Part shown: piece after piece, positions 51,085-58,738 of the stretch
Layout: each line of letters opens with the position of its first letter
Position numbering within the stretch: the first letter of the stretch is position 1
Program-made: the position numbers and the translations under genes
From: Ruminococcus champanellensis 18P13 = JCM 17042
GTDB taxonomy: Bacteria > Bacillota > Clostridia > Oscillospirales > Ruminococcaceae
Direction: 5' to 3'
DNA: 64,000 bases
Assembly (NCBI RefSeq): GCF_000210095.1
Contig: NC_021039.1
Span: 954,650-1,018,649 of the forward strand
The notes under the pieces: generated by a model
Told to the model about the DNA's origin: nothing
What the model saw: only the letters and a program-made list of their open reading frames with translations
The model's database searches: none

Positions 51085-52269
51085 CTATTGGTCTTCCTGC
51101 CGGATCAATTCCACCAACTCCGGCGCAGCGTATGTCTTTTGAGAGAAAATACAGGTCAGCCACAGCAATCCGGAGGTGATCAGAAGGATCAGCAGGGAAA
51201 AGGGATTCCACACACGTTCAGAGATTTTCACATCCGTAAACAGTTCATTCAGCAGATTGCCTACATATCGGTTCAGATAGGGTGCAAGCAGCATGGCTGC
51301 AAGAAAAGCCACACTCAGCAGCGCCTGCATGAGCATGCACACCGTCAGAAGCATGCTCCGGTTTTGCATGCCCAGTGCTTTGCACACGGCGAAAAAAGCA
51401 GTTCGTCTGTGAAAATAGCTTCGTGAAATGGTGAACACCATGCCGACTTCCAAAATGCACAAAAATACACAAACTACATATAAAGCGTAGACCAGAAGCA
51501 TCACACTGTCCATAAATTCCTGGGCTTCATCCGGAAAGATCCGGTTTGCCCGGAGTTCCGCCAGAACATTCTGATAATCCTTCAGATTCAGCGGTGTAAG
51601 GATCACCTGCATGCTCTCCACTGTATCCAGGGATTGCAGGTACAAGGGCAGGCTGACATAATAGGTATACAAATAGATGTTCTGTTGATAGATCCCTGCA
51701 ATCTGACAGGAAATGCTCTGCGCCGCCGTACTGTCTGCACAAAAGGACACGGTATCTCCGCATACTGCACCCAGCTGTGCCGCTGCATCCTCTGACAGCC
51801 AAATGGCAGCATCTGCATCGTCCTGCCGTGCCGGTGCTCTGCCGGCAATCAACTGCTGCTCCATCTGTACGGCGTGGAACGAGTGCTCCTCCGGCAGCCA
51901 GCGGATCACGCCTCCTTGAAAGGGGAGGCTGCATGCGTCGCCATTCTCCAGTACCTTCTGGGGGCTCCAGTTGGAGGGTAATCCGATGGCCGTTGCCTCC
52001 AGAAAGGAAATATGATAGTCCATCACCTTCACCGGCATCGCATCCACAACGGAAAGCTGATCCAGGGGCAGTCGCTGAATCACGATGTTGCCCTCCCCGG
52101 TGGCTTGCATATACTCTGTGATCTCCCCGGGCACACGCCTTGCCAATGTAAAGATGGAGATCACAGCGGACAATAAAATGGCGGAGATCACCCCGAAGAA
52201 AACAAATCCCTTCCACTGGGTGCGTAATTCATACCAGGCGAGGATGCCAACCTTACAACAGCGTTTCAT
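51085..52269 (-). CDS. FtsX-like ABC transporter permease (first)
   Basis: A 394-residue permease: N-terminal helix at about 14-36 ('FVFFGVISAILLSAVISIFTL'), large outside domain and three C-terminal helices. The starting codon is ATG 52269, overlapping the ATPase gene by 17 bp, with AAGGATGG upstream. Sequence similarity to the second permease is low, so the two likely form a heterodimer. Confidence 0.87.
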   Translation of the reverse strand: MKRCCKVGILAWYELRTQWKGFVFFGVISAILLSAVISIFTLARRVPGEITEYMQATGEGNIVIQRLPLDQLSVVDAMPVKVMDYHISFLEATAIGLPSNWSPQKVLENGDACSLPFQGGVIRWLPEEHSFHAVQMEQQLIAGRAPARQDDADAAIWLSEDAAAQLGAVCGDTVSFCADSTAAQSISCQIAGIYQQNIYLYTYYVSLPLYLQSLDTVESMQVILTPLNLKDYQNVLAELRANRIFPDEAQEFMDSVMLLVYALYVVCVFLCILEVGMVFTISRSYFHRRTAFFAVCKALGMQNRSMLLTVCMLMQALLSVAFLAAMLLAPYLNRYVGNLLNELFTDVKISERVWNPFSLLILLITSGLLWLTCIFSQKTYAAPELVELIRQEDQ

Positions 52270-52933
52270 GCAGCACACGACCATCCTTCATTGTAAGTTT
52301 CCGTTCTGCCCGGTTGGCGTCCTCTTCGCTGTGAGTAATCAGAACAATGGTTTTCCCCGTCCCATGCAGCCGGTCAAACAGCTCCATGATAATGGCAGTA
52401 TTCTCGGAATCCAGATTTCCGCAGGGTTCATCTGCAAGGAGCAGCTTGGGCTGATTCACCAGCGCTCTTGCAATGCTGACCCGCTGCTTTTCGCCGCCGG
52501 ACAGAGAATCCGCCCGCTGCCGCACCTTTCCGGATAATCCCACTTCCTCCAGCGCAGACAGGATCCGACTGCGCCGTTCCGCCGTTCCATATCCGGCAAT
52601 CAGCAGGGGAATCTCGATATTCTGGTACACCGTATAGCTGGGCTCCAGATAAAACGCCTGGAATACATAGCCGATCATCTGGTTCCGCAGCTGCGTCTTT
52701 TTGCGCTCCGGATAACGAAGCACCTGTTCCCCGTTCCAGATCATGCTGCCGCCGGTGGGGGTATCGATCAGCCCCAGCATATTCATCAGGGTGGACTTGC
52801 CGCTGCCGGATTTTCCTACAATGGCAACGTACTCTCCCTGCTCCAGGCTAAAATCTACATGATTCAGTGCCATCTGACTCTGCGTACCGCTGCGATACTC
52901 CTTTTGCAGATCCTTACATGTGATCCAAGGCAT
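52253..52933 (-). CDS. ABC transporter ATPase, LolD/MacB type
   Basis: A 226-residue ATPase. Walker A 'GKSGSGKST' near residue 40, Q-loop 'VFQAFYLEPSYT', signature 'LSGGEKQRVSIARAL', Walker B 'LLLADEPCGNLD' and H-loop 'VLITHSEEDA' are all present. ATG 52933 has AGGAGG 5 nt upstream; the longer frame back to 52975 enters the preceding terminator. It energises the two FtsX-like permeases. Upstream lipoprotein genes could supply an outside partner. Confidence 0.95.
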   Translation of the reverse strand: MPWITCKDLQKEYRSGTQSQMALNHVDFSLEQGEYVAIVGKSGSGKSTLMNMLGLIDTPTGGSMIWNGEQVLRYPERKKTQLRNQMIGYVFQAFYLEPSYTVYQNIEIPLLIAGYGTAERRSRILSALEEVGLSGKVRQRADSLSGGEKQRVSIARALVNQPKLLLADEPCGNLDSENTAIIMELFDRLHGTGKTIVLITHSEEDANRAERKLTMKDGRVLHETLL

Positions 52934-52955
52934 ACTGTCCTCCTGTTCCGTCATA

Positions 52956-52997
52956 TAAAAAGGCAGCACCTCCAAGCACGCCCCGGAGGATGCTGCC
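52956..52997 (-). terminator. Terminator between lipoprotein and ABC genes
   Basis: Minus strand stem GGCAGCA-CCTCC paired with GGAGG-TGCTGCC (52997-52962, one bulged base), followed by TTTTT (52961-52956). It should limit read-through into the exporter genes. Only its upstream arm (GAGGATGCTGCC) recurs after the duplicated lipoprotein gene at 54362. Confidence 0.82.
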
Positions 52998-53011
52998 AGT
53001 TTTATGTTTGA

Positions 53012-53509
53012 TTACTCTTGCAGTACATAGTACCCATCTCCGAAGCCGATGGTTCGATCGTCCCCGTAATAGGTAAGCTGCAATCCCCAGATGGGTTCCC
53101 CGTTCTCGTTTTCTGCAATCAGATTTACATCCGGTTCCTCCATCCTTTCTAGATAATACGGCACTGAAGTCTCGTCATATGCTGCATAGTCAAAACTGTT
53201 GGCTTCTTCAACAATCTTATTTTTTTCTTCATCCGACAGCGAATAGCCTTCTTTGTGCTGCTCGCCCAAAGCGGCAAATAACCGCCGACCGGCAGCAATC
53301 TGTGCACAATAAGAATAGTCTCCATTCTGGATCCGGAAGGTGTGCGCATCCACAGTGATCTGGGAGGTGCTCCCGTCCTCATAGGTGTACACATAGGTGC
53401 CGAATGGGACTGACGCACTCTGCTGTTCCGAATCCGTCTTGCCGCATGCGCTCAGACATAGAATCGCTGCAAGGCAAAAGAGCGGCAGCCGTTGAACTCT
53501 GTTCTTCAT
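53012..53509 (-). CDS. Small lipoprotein, duplicated family (copy 1)
   Basis: A 165-residue lipoprotein with lipobox LSAC (Cys near residue 22, from ATG 53509 with AGGGAG upstream). Residues about 30-65 ('FGTYVYTYEDGSTSQITVDAHTFRIQNGDYS') and the last 30 residues ('ENENGEPIWGLQLTYYGDDRTIGFGDGYYVLQE', parts) are almost identical to copy 2 at 54385-54876, while the middle differs. Family unknown. It shares an operon with the lipoprotein gene at 53536 and the promoter at 54048. Confidence 0.82.
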   Translation of the reverse strand: MKNRVQRLPLFCLAAILCLSACGKTDSEQQSASVPFGTYVYTYEDGSTSQITVDAHTFRIQNGDYSYCAQIAAGRRLFAALGEQHKEGYSLSDEEKNKIVEEANSFDYAAYDETSVPYYLERMEEPDVNLIAENENGEPIWGLQLTYYGDDRTIGFGDGYYVLQE

Positions 53510-53535
53510 ATGAAAACTCCCTGCTTGATTCGCAA

Positions 53536-53982
53536 TCAATCATAATAGAAGACTGCCTTGCCCTCTTTATTTCCATCTCCATCCAGATCAAGAGACGTCC
53601 AAACAACTCTTCCAGTAAAAGGGCTGAAAGAACTGCCAGCTCCCCACTGCAAACCGCTTACCGAAGTGTAACCACCCTTCTTGGGTGTTCCACTCCAAGT
53701 TGCTCTAGAAGGGGCGATTACTTTATAGTTTCCTGCAGTGCCCAAGTCGATATAAAAGTCGGTTACCGAAACCTTCTCTCGTTGTCCGGTTGCTTGCGTC
53801 AGAACCATCTTGTTTGCATGACCAGGCACAGTGTCCCCTCCGGAACAATGTGCTGTAAACTGATACACATAGGAAGTGCTTGTTTCTGAATCACTGTGAG
53901 ATGCTTTGCCATTACAGCCTGCCAACACACCACCTGCGATTGCAACGAGCAGCACGCTGATGCATAATTTTCGATACCTCAT
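53536..53982 (-). CDS. Small lipoprotein of unknown function
   Basis: A 148-residue lipoprotein: signal peptide with LAGC lipobox (Cys 22), then a beta-rich domain ('YVYQFTAHCSGGDTVPGH', 'YKVIAPSRATWSGTPKKGG') ending in 'DLDGDGNKEGKAVFYYD', a D-x-D-x-D-x2-E loop that may bind calcium. AAGGAGG precedes ATG. It interrupts the otherwise collinear duplication: copy 2 has no such gene between promoter and lipoprotein. Confidence 0.82.
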   Translation of the reverse strand: MRYRKLCISVLLVAIAGGVLAGCNGKASHSDSETSTSYVYQFTAHCSGGDTVPGHANKMVLTQATGQREKVSVTDFYIDLGTAGNYKVIAPSRATWSGTPKKGGYTSVSGLQWGAGSSFSPFTGRVVWTSLDLDGDGNKEGKAVFYYD

Positions 53983-53997
53983 AAATTTTCCTCCTTG

Positions 53998-54359
53998 ATG
54001 TCAATACAATGTCATAATTAAATGTTTGGATTGCGCGATCCATTCTGATTATATATTATTATCGGAAAATTGTCAATAGGAAAAATAAAAACACACGCAT
54101 TTTATTGCAGCACTATCATACATCTTGGACAGCGGCAGAAAAAGAGCCGCATTATCTTAGTGTCAACACTCCCTGATGTGATGTCTGGTTTATCAGGTTC
54201 AGTGGAAGTGAAAATCGGTTATGCGATACTTCCTCGATCCGATTGTAAAGGGATTTACAGCCGCTTTTTTGACGGACGCTTTCCATTATGACCGTCGCCG
54301 CTTCATCCTCGCATTTAATATCACCAGATATGAGGCTATTTTACGGTTACATGCGTAAG
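53998..54359. repeat. Tandem duplicated upstream region, left copy
   Basis: 53998-54256 matches 54892-55150 with a constant offset of 894 bp and only a handful of differences. 54257-54359 then matches about 55207-55308; the left copy lacks the roughly 50-bp piece found at 55151-55206, with GATTTA repeated at the edges, typical of a slippage deletion. The copies contain the minus-strand promoter. On the plus strand both can encode '..MSGLSGSVEVKIGY..ILPRSDCKG', possibly the end of an older gene; no family recognised. Confidence 0.92.
54048..54076 (-). promoter_or_regulatory. Lipoprotein promoter, left copy
   Basis: Minus strand TTGACA (54076-54071), 17-bp spacer, TATAAT (54053-54048), drives the 148- and 165-residue lipoprotein genes. 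Confidence 0.88.
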
Positions 54360-54384
54360 AGGATGCTGCCAGATTTATGTTTGA

Positions 54385-54876
54385 TTACTCTTGCAGTACA
54401 TAATACCCATCTCCGAAGCCGATGGTTCGATCGTCCCCGTAATAGGTAAGTCCCAGTCCCCAGATGGGTTCCCCGTTCTCGTTTTTCGCATTCAAGTTGA
54501 CATCTGTTCCGTATAACTCTTCCAGATCATATGGAACCTCCAGTCCATCATATGCCGCAAAATCAAAGTGATTGGCTTCATCGATGATCCTGTTTTTTTC
54601 CGCATCTGAAAGTTGAAGTCCCTCCTTCTTCACTTCTGCTGACGCAGCAAAGATACGGCTGGCAATTGCAAACGAAGCACAGGAGGAATAGTCCCCATTC
54701 TGGATCCGGAAGGTGTGCGCATCCACAGTGATCTGGGAGGTGCTCCCGTCCTCATAGGTGTACACATAGGTGCCGAAGGGGACTGACGCACTCTGCTGTT
54801 CCGAATCCGTCTTGCCGCATGCGCTCAGACATAGAGTCACTGCAAGGCAAAGCATTGCAAACTGACGCTTTTTCAT
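54385..54876 (-). CDS. Small lipoprotein, duplicated family (copy 2)
   Basis: A 163-residue lipoprotein with lipobox LSAC (ATG 54876, AGAGGAAG upstream). N-terminal half and C-terminal end are almost the same as in copy 1, but residues about 65-125 ('ASFAIASRIFAASAEVKKEGLQLSDAEKN' and following) differ strongly: conserved ends around a variable middle. It has its own promoter copy at 54942-54970. Confidence 0.82.
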   Translation of the reverse strand: MKKRQFAMLCLAVTLCLSACGKTDSEQQSASVPFGTYVYTYEDGSTSQITVDAHTFRIQNGDYSSCASFAIASRIFAASAEVKKEGLQLSDAEKNRIIDEANHFDFAAYDGLEVPYDLEELYGTDVNLNAKNENGEPIWGLGLTYYGDDRTIGFGDGYYVLQE

Positions 54877-54891
54877 GTATCTTCCTCTTTC

Positions 54892-55308
54892 ATGTCAATA
54901 CAATGTCATAATTAAATGTTTGGATTGCGCGATCCATTCTGATTATATATTATTATCGGAAAATTGTCAATAGGGAAAATAAAAACGCACGCATTTTATT
55001 GCAGCACTATCATACATCTTGGACAGCGGGAGAAAAAGAGCCGCATTATCTTAGTGTCAACACTCCCTGATGTGATGTCTGGTTTATCAGGTTCAGTGGA
55101 AGTGAAAATCGGTTATGAGATACTTCCTCGATCCGATTGTAAAGGGATTTGGAGAGAGCTTGAAAGAAAATTAGAATAGTATACGAATAGGCGGCTGTGA
55201 GATTTATAGCCGCTTTTTGGGCGGACGCTTTCCATTATGACCGTCGTCGCTTCATCCTCGCATTTAATACCACCAGATATGATGCTATTTTACGGTTACA
55301 TGCGTAAA
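54892..55308. repeat. Tandem duplicated upstream region, right copy
   Basis: Right partner of 53998-54359. It is the longer version and holds 55151-55206, absent from the left copy. From 55309 to 55487 the DNA is A/T-rich and holds no gene I can support; an ORF on the plus strand (55237-55491) lacks a ribosome site and crosses the repeat end. Confidence 0.9.
54942..54970 (-). promoter_or_regulatory. Lipoprotein promoter, right copy
   Basis: Minus strand TTGACA (54970-54965), 17-bp spacer, TATAAT (54947-54942); identical to the left copy. Confidence 0.88.
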
Positions 55309-55487
55309 TTGAGAGGGATCCAGGTCAGTGTGCTCTATAAAGATACGCCTGATCTGTTTATAGATTGGGCGTTTTCCTTTCGACTCCTTGTCGTATTATG
55401 CATTGATGCCTACATGCAGCTATACTTCCCAAATGCACTTTATACAAAAAATGTTGTGAAACATCATCTTTATGTTACGATTTTTTA

Positions 55488-55516
55488 TTGACGTGCTTTT
55501 AATATCAGTGTAAAAT
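55488..55516 (+). promoter_or_regulatory. Promoter of the first GH43 gene
   Basis: TTGACG (55488-55493), 17-bp spacer, TAAAAT (55511-55516), about 25 nt before the AAAAGGAG ribosome site. Confidence 0.75.
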
Positions 55517-55545
55517 AAAGAAAAATACCAAAAAGGAGAATTCCC

Positions 55546-57801
55546 ATGAACACTCACACATTCCATCAGAAGACTGCTGCGTTTCTTGTGTCAAGTGCAA
55601 TGCTGATGTTCTTAGGGGCTGTCCCCAGTCTGGTAAGCACGAAAGCAGATGCCGCTTCCAACAAATCCCGTGTATCCGTACATGACCCATCTGTAATCAA
55701 GCTTGCAGATGGCAGCTATTACATCATTGGTTCACATCTTGCTGCCGCACGCTCAACGGATCTGCAAAATTGGACATGGACGGCAAACTCAAATTACGGC
55801 ACGAAAAACACCACGTTTTTCCGGGATATTTACACGGATCTTGCGAAACCTGCCGGATGGTCCGGCACCAGTGAAAATTATGACCTTTCCGGCAACCTGT
55901 GGGCACCCGATATTGTCTGGAATCCCGATATGCAGAAGTATTGTATGTACCTCAGCGTGAATGGGGACAACTGGCATTCTTCAATCGTACTTTGCACGGC
56001 TGACAACATCGATGGCCCGTATCAATATTCCGATACCATCGTATACTCCGGGTTTGAAACCAATCCTGCCAATGGGGCAAACCATTATGCAAACACAGAC
56101 GTGGAAAAAGTCCTCGGCAGTCATCCGGATCTTAGCCGGTATCTCAACAGCAGCGGAAAGTGGAACGCCGAATACGGCACAAATGCAATTGATCCCTGCA
56201 CGTTCTATGATGAAGAAGGAAATCTGTGGATGGTATATGGTTCCTGGTTCGGCGGCATATATATGCTGGAACTGGATGAAAAGACGGGGTTGCGTGATTA
56301 TACGGTGCAGTATAAAACGGAATCTTACAATGGCGCCGTACAGTCTGATGCGTATATGGGCGTTCATGTTGCAGGCGGACACTGGACTTCCGGTGAAGGG
56401 CCATACATTGAATATATGAAGTCCCCGGGTGCAGAAAAAGGATATTATTACATGTTCCTTTCCTATGGTCATTTCAACAATAAGGGCGGATACAATATGC
56501 GTGTTTTCCGCAGTGAAAACCCACAGGGACCTTATGTTGACCAGAACGGCAATTCTTCAATTTATGCACAAGCCATGGATAATATTGCAGGCAATATCGG
56601 AGAACGCCTTATGAGCAATTATCAATGGAGCTGCAATACAAAGCCAAATACAGCACAGGGACACAACTCGGCGCTGATGGACGACGACGGCAAGCTGTTT
56701 TGCATCTATCATAACAAATTTGACGATAATTATGGTGGGCATGAAGTGCGTGTACACCAGATGCTTCTGAACGAGGACGGATGGCCGACTGCAACCGCAT
56801 ATGAATACTCCGGCGAAACGCTTTCAGCAGACGGGCATACAATGGAAGCAATTGTCGGCAACTATGAGTTGATCTGGCACAACCCGAATCAGAAATTTGA
56901 AAATGAAAAATCCGCCGATGTGGAAAAGCCGATTCACATTACGCTGAATGCGGATGGAACTGTCACCGGAGATATTGATGCAACGTGGAAAATCACAAAG
57001 AACGGCACGCCGTATATGAGCTTCACCTGGGGTGGTGTGACTTATAAAGGCGCATTTATTGTACAGGAGGACGAATCGGATACGCCGGTCAGGAAAATGA
57101 CTTTTACTGCAACAGGGATAAACATCTGCATCTGGGGCAGCAAGGAAACGGCATATAATCCTGTGGAGGATATCGTCAATTTGACACCGGTTGCCGATGG
57201 AACCTATACCATACAGAATGTCAACAGTGCGTTGTATATGCATGCAGACATGGATATCAAGAATGGCAGTGCAGAACAGAATACTGATGCACAAATCTGG
57301 AATATTACCGCAGTGGATAACGGGTGGTATACGATTCGCACCACACATGGCAAGGCACTGACTGTTGAAAATGCAAGCGCTGAAAACGGCGCAGATATTG
57401 TGATTACAGATTACATCGGCGATGCCTCACAAAGGTTCAGATTTCTGGATACAGGCGGCGGACAATATGCGCTGCTGACCGCAGTTTCAGGGGGCAATTC
57501 CTGTGCGGACGTCTACAATATCAGTAAGGATGCCGGTGCGAATATCTGCCAGTGGGAATACTGGGGCGGCGATGGGCAGAAATTTATTTTAGAGCCTGCA
57601 GTGCCGGAAAAAACGGTGCTCGGTGATGTGAATGCAGACGGCAGCTTCAACATTGCAGATGCGGTTCTCCTCCAGAAATGGCTGCTTGCAGTGCCAAACA
57701 CAGAGCTTGCCGACTGGAAGGCAGGAGATTTTTGCGAAGATGACAGGCTGACAGTTTTTGATTTATGTCTGATGAAACGAGCTTTGATTCAAAATAAATG
57801 A
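55546..57801 (+). CDS. GH43 endo-arabinanase with ricin-type CBM and dockerin
   Basis: A 751-residue secreted enzyme. Signal peptide 1-37. GH43 five-bladed propeller at about 40-400 with catalytic Asp in 'VHDPSVIKL', the pKa-modulating Asp in 'NAIDPCTFYDEEGNLWMVYGSW' and the acid Glu in 'SGEGPYIEYMKS'. The C-terminal beta domain of extracellular alpha-1,5-arabinanases is at about 425-545. A ricin-type/CBM13-14-like lectin domain is at about 550-685 ('GTYTIQNVNSALYM', 'ICQWEYWGGDGQKF'). The dockerin (DVNADGSFNIADAVLLQKWL and a second loop 'DFCEDDRLTVFDLCLMKRAL') ends the protein. It should cut arabinan side chains of pectin as part of a cellulosome. Confidence 0.92.
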   Translation: MNTHTFHQKTAAFLVSSAMLMFLGAVPSLVSTKADAASNKSRVSVHDPSVIKLADGSYYIIGSHLAAARSTDLQNWTWTANSNYGTKNTTFFRDIYTDLAKPAGWSGTSENYDLSGNLWAPDIVWNPDMQKYCMYLSVNGDNWHSSIVLCTADNIDGPYQYSDTIVYSGFETNPANGANHYANTDVEKVLGSHPDLSRYLNSSGKWNAEYGTNAIDPCTFYDEEGNLWMVYGSWFGGIYMLELDEKTGLRDYTVQYKTESYNGAVQSDAYMGVHVAGGHWTSGEGPYIEYMKSPGAEKGYYYMFLSYGHFNNKGGYNMRVFRSENPQGPYVDQNGNSSIYAQAMDNIAGNIGERLMSNYQWSCNTKPNTAQGHNSALMDDDGKLFCIYHNKFDDNYGGHEVRVHQMLLNEDGWPTATAYEYSGETLSADGHTMEAIVGNYELIWHNPNQKFENEKSADVEKPIHITLNADGTVTGDIDATWKITKNGTPYMSFTWGGVTYKGAFIVQEDESDTPVRKMTFTATGINICIWGSKETAYNPVEDIVNLTPVADGTYTIQNVNSALYMHADMDIKNGSAEQNTDAQIWNITAVDNGWYTIRTTHGKALTVENASAENGADIVITDYIGDASQRFRFLDTGGGQYALLTAVSGGNSCADVYNISKDAGANICQWEYWGGDGQKFILEPAVPEKTVLGDVNADGSFNIADAVLLQKWLLAVPNTELADWKAGDFCEDDRLTVFDLCLMKRALIQNK

Positions 57802-57816
57802 TTTTCATTTGGTGCC

Positions 57817-57853
57817 AAAGGCAACACCGCAATCTTTGTGCGGTGTTGCCTTT
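57817..57853 (+). terminator. Terminator after first GH43 gene
   Basis: A 15-bp perfect stem AAAGGCAACACCGCA/TGCGGTGTTGCCTTT with a 7-nt loop. Confidence 0.92.
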
Positions 57854-57903
57854 ACTTGTGGGAAAAAGACATGGTTGAGGAACAGGGGGAGAACGTTGTT
57901 TTT

Positions 57904-57930
57904 GCTCAAAAACGTTACATTTTTGAGCAA
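57904..57930 (+). repeat. Inverted repeat sharing a 15-bp word with 58583
   Basis: TGCTCAAAAA (57904-57913) and TTTTTGAGCA (57921-57930) form a perfect 10-bp inverted repeat with a 7-nt centre. TTTGCTCAAAAACGT (57901-57915) recurs at 58583-58597, exactly where the PL11-like fragment loses homology. Confidence 0.7.
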
Positions 57931-58036
57931 TTAATGCATTGCCTAGCTTCTGAATTCATTGTATCATTATATACAGAAAGAACTGCATCTCGGGCTTCTT
58001 ACCGATATATTTTACAGATTCCTAAGGAGGGATACT

Positions 58037-58381
58037 ATGAAGAAAGTGCTCAATTTAAGGTTGTTTTCTATAGCATGTGCGTTTTTAGCGATCATCAGCA
58101 TTTTGTTTACCAATGCTTTCTCTCCTGCGATTGCTGAAGCTGTTTCTGCTGATTATCCTGCCGTTTTGCTACGGATAAGTACTCATGATAATAGTAACCA
58201 TACAAGCCTTTATAACTATGGCGGTGCTGCTGAAACTGTCAAGATGCATTGTTATGCTGATACAGCAAAAACTAGTTTGGATAATACGCATTTGAGTCAT
58301 GCAGGAGCATTGAAAATTGCACGAATGATCGCAGAGGAAACGAAAAAACTTGATCTGAAAATAGGAGACAAATTGCGATAA
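58037..58381 (+). pseudogene. Remnant: signal peptide joined to the end of an SGNH esterase
   Basis: 114 codons with AAGGAGG before ATG 58037. Residues 1-40 are a signal peptide. The last 40 residues contain 'DNTHLSHAGALKIARMIAEETKKL', the C-terminal Asp-x-x-His block of SGNH/CE12 rhamnogalacturonan acetylesterases. The catalytic Ser block (GDS) and most of the about 220-residue domain are missing, so this is an internal deletion. The middle part ('STHDNSNHTSLYNYGGAAETVKM') is the edge of the lost region. Confidence 0.65.
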
Positions 58382-58442
58382 CAGGTTGGGCAGCATTGCA
58401 CCGAGATTCTAAACGATAAAAGATATTGCGGAGGGAACGATT

Positions 58443-58679
58443 ATGAGAAAAAGGAAAGTTGGAATAATGCTGCTTGCCCTTGCAATGCTGGCGAACATAG
58501 CGGCGGTTGTACCGACTGGCACAGCTGCTTATGCCCAGCAAGGGACAGGGAGTTATACGATGGAGCATCTGGGTCGGGATGATTTGCTCAAAAACGTCAT
58601 TTATTTGATCGATTCCTGCATTTGTTTTTTTACTGTTTTATGTTACGATAGAACCAGAAGAAAATCTGCTTGTTTCTGA
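58443..58679 (+). pseudogene. Remnant: N-terminus of a PL11-like rhamnogalacturonan lyase
   Basis: 78 codons. A good signal peptide (MRKRKVGIMLLALAMLANIAAVVPTGTAAYA, in parts) is followed by 'YTMEHLGRD', which recalls the 'QMEKLGRGVVAV' start of PL11 rhamnogalacturonan lyases. Homology stops after nine residues at the 15-bp repeat (58583), and unrelated hydrophobic codons follow. It is probably the stump of a deleted lyase gene. The match is short, so the family call is tentative. Confidence 0.45.
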
Positions 58680-58738
58680 AGCGGATTTGGCAGCAGGATT
58701 ATATCATCCAGAAGAATGGCTGAAAAGGAGTGTGCATA

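Noticed and set aside
53998-55308. Insertion sequence flanking the lipoproteins
   Set aside because: The repeats are direct, contain a promoter and hold no transposase or terminal inverted repeats; tandem duplication fits better.
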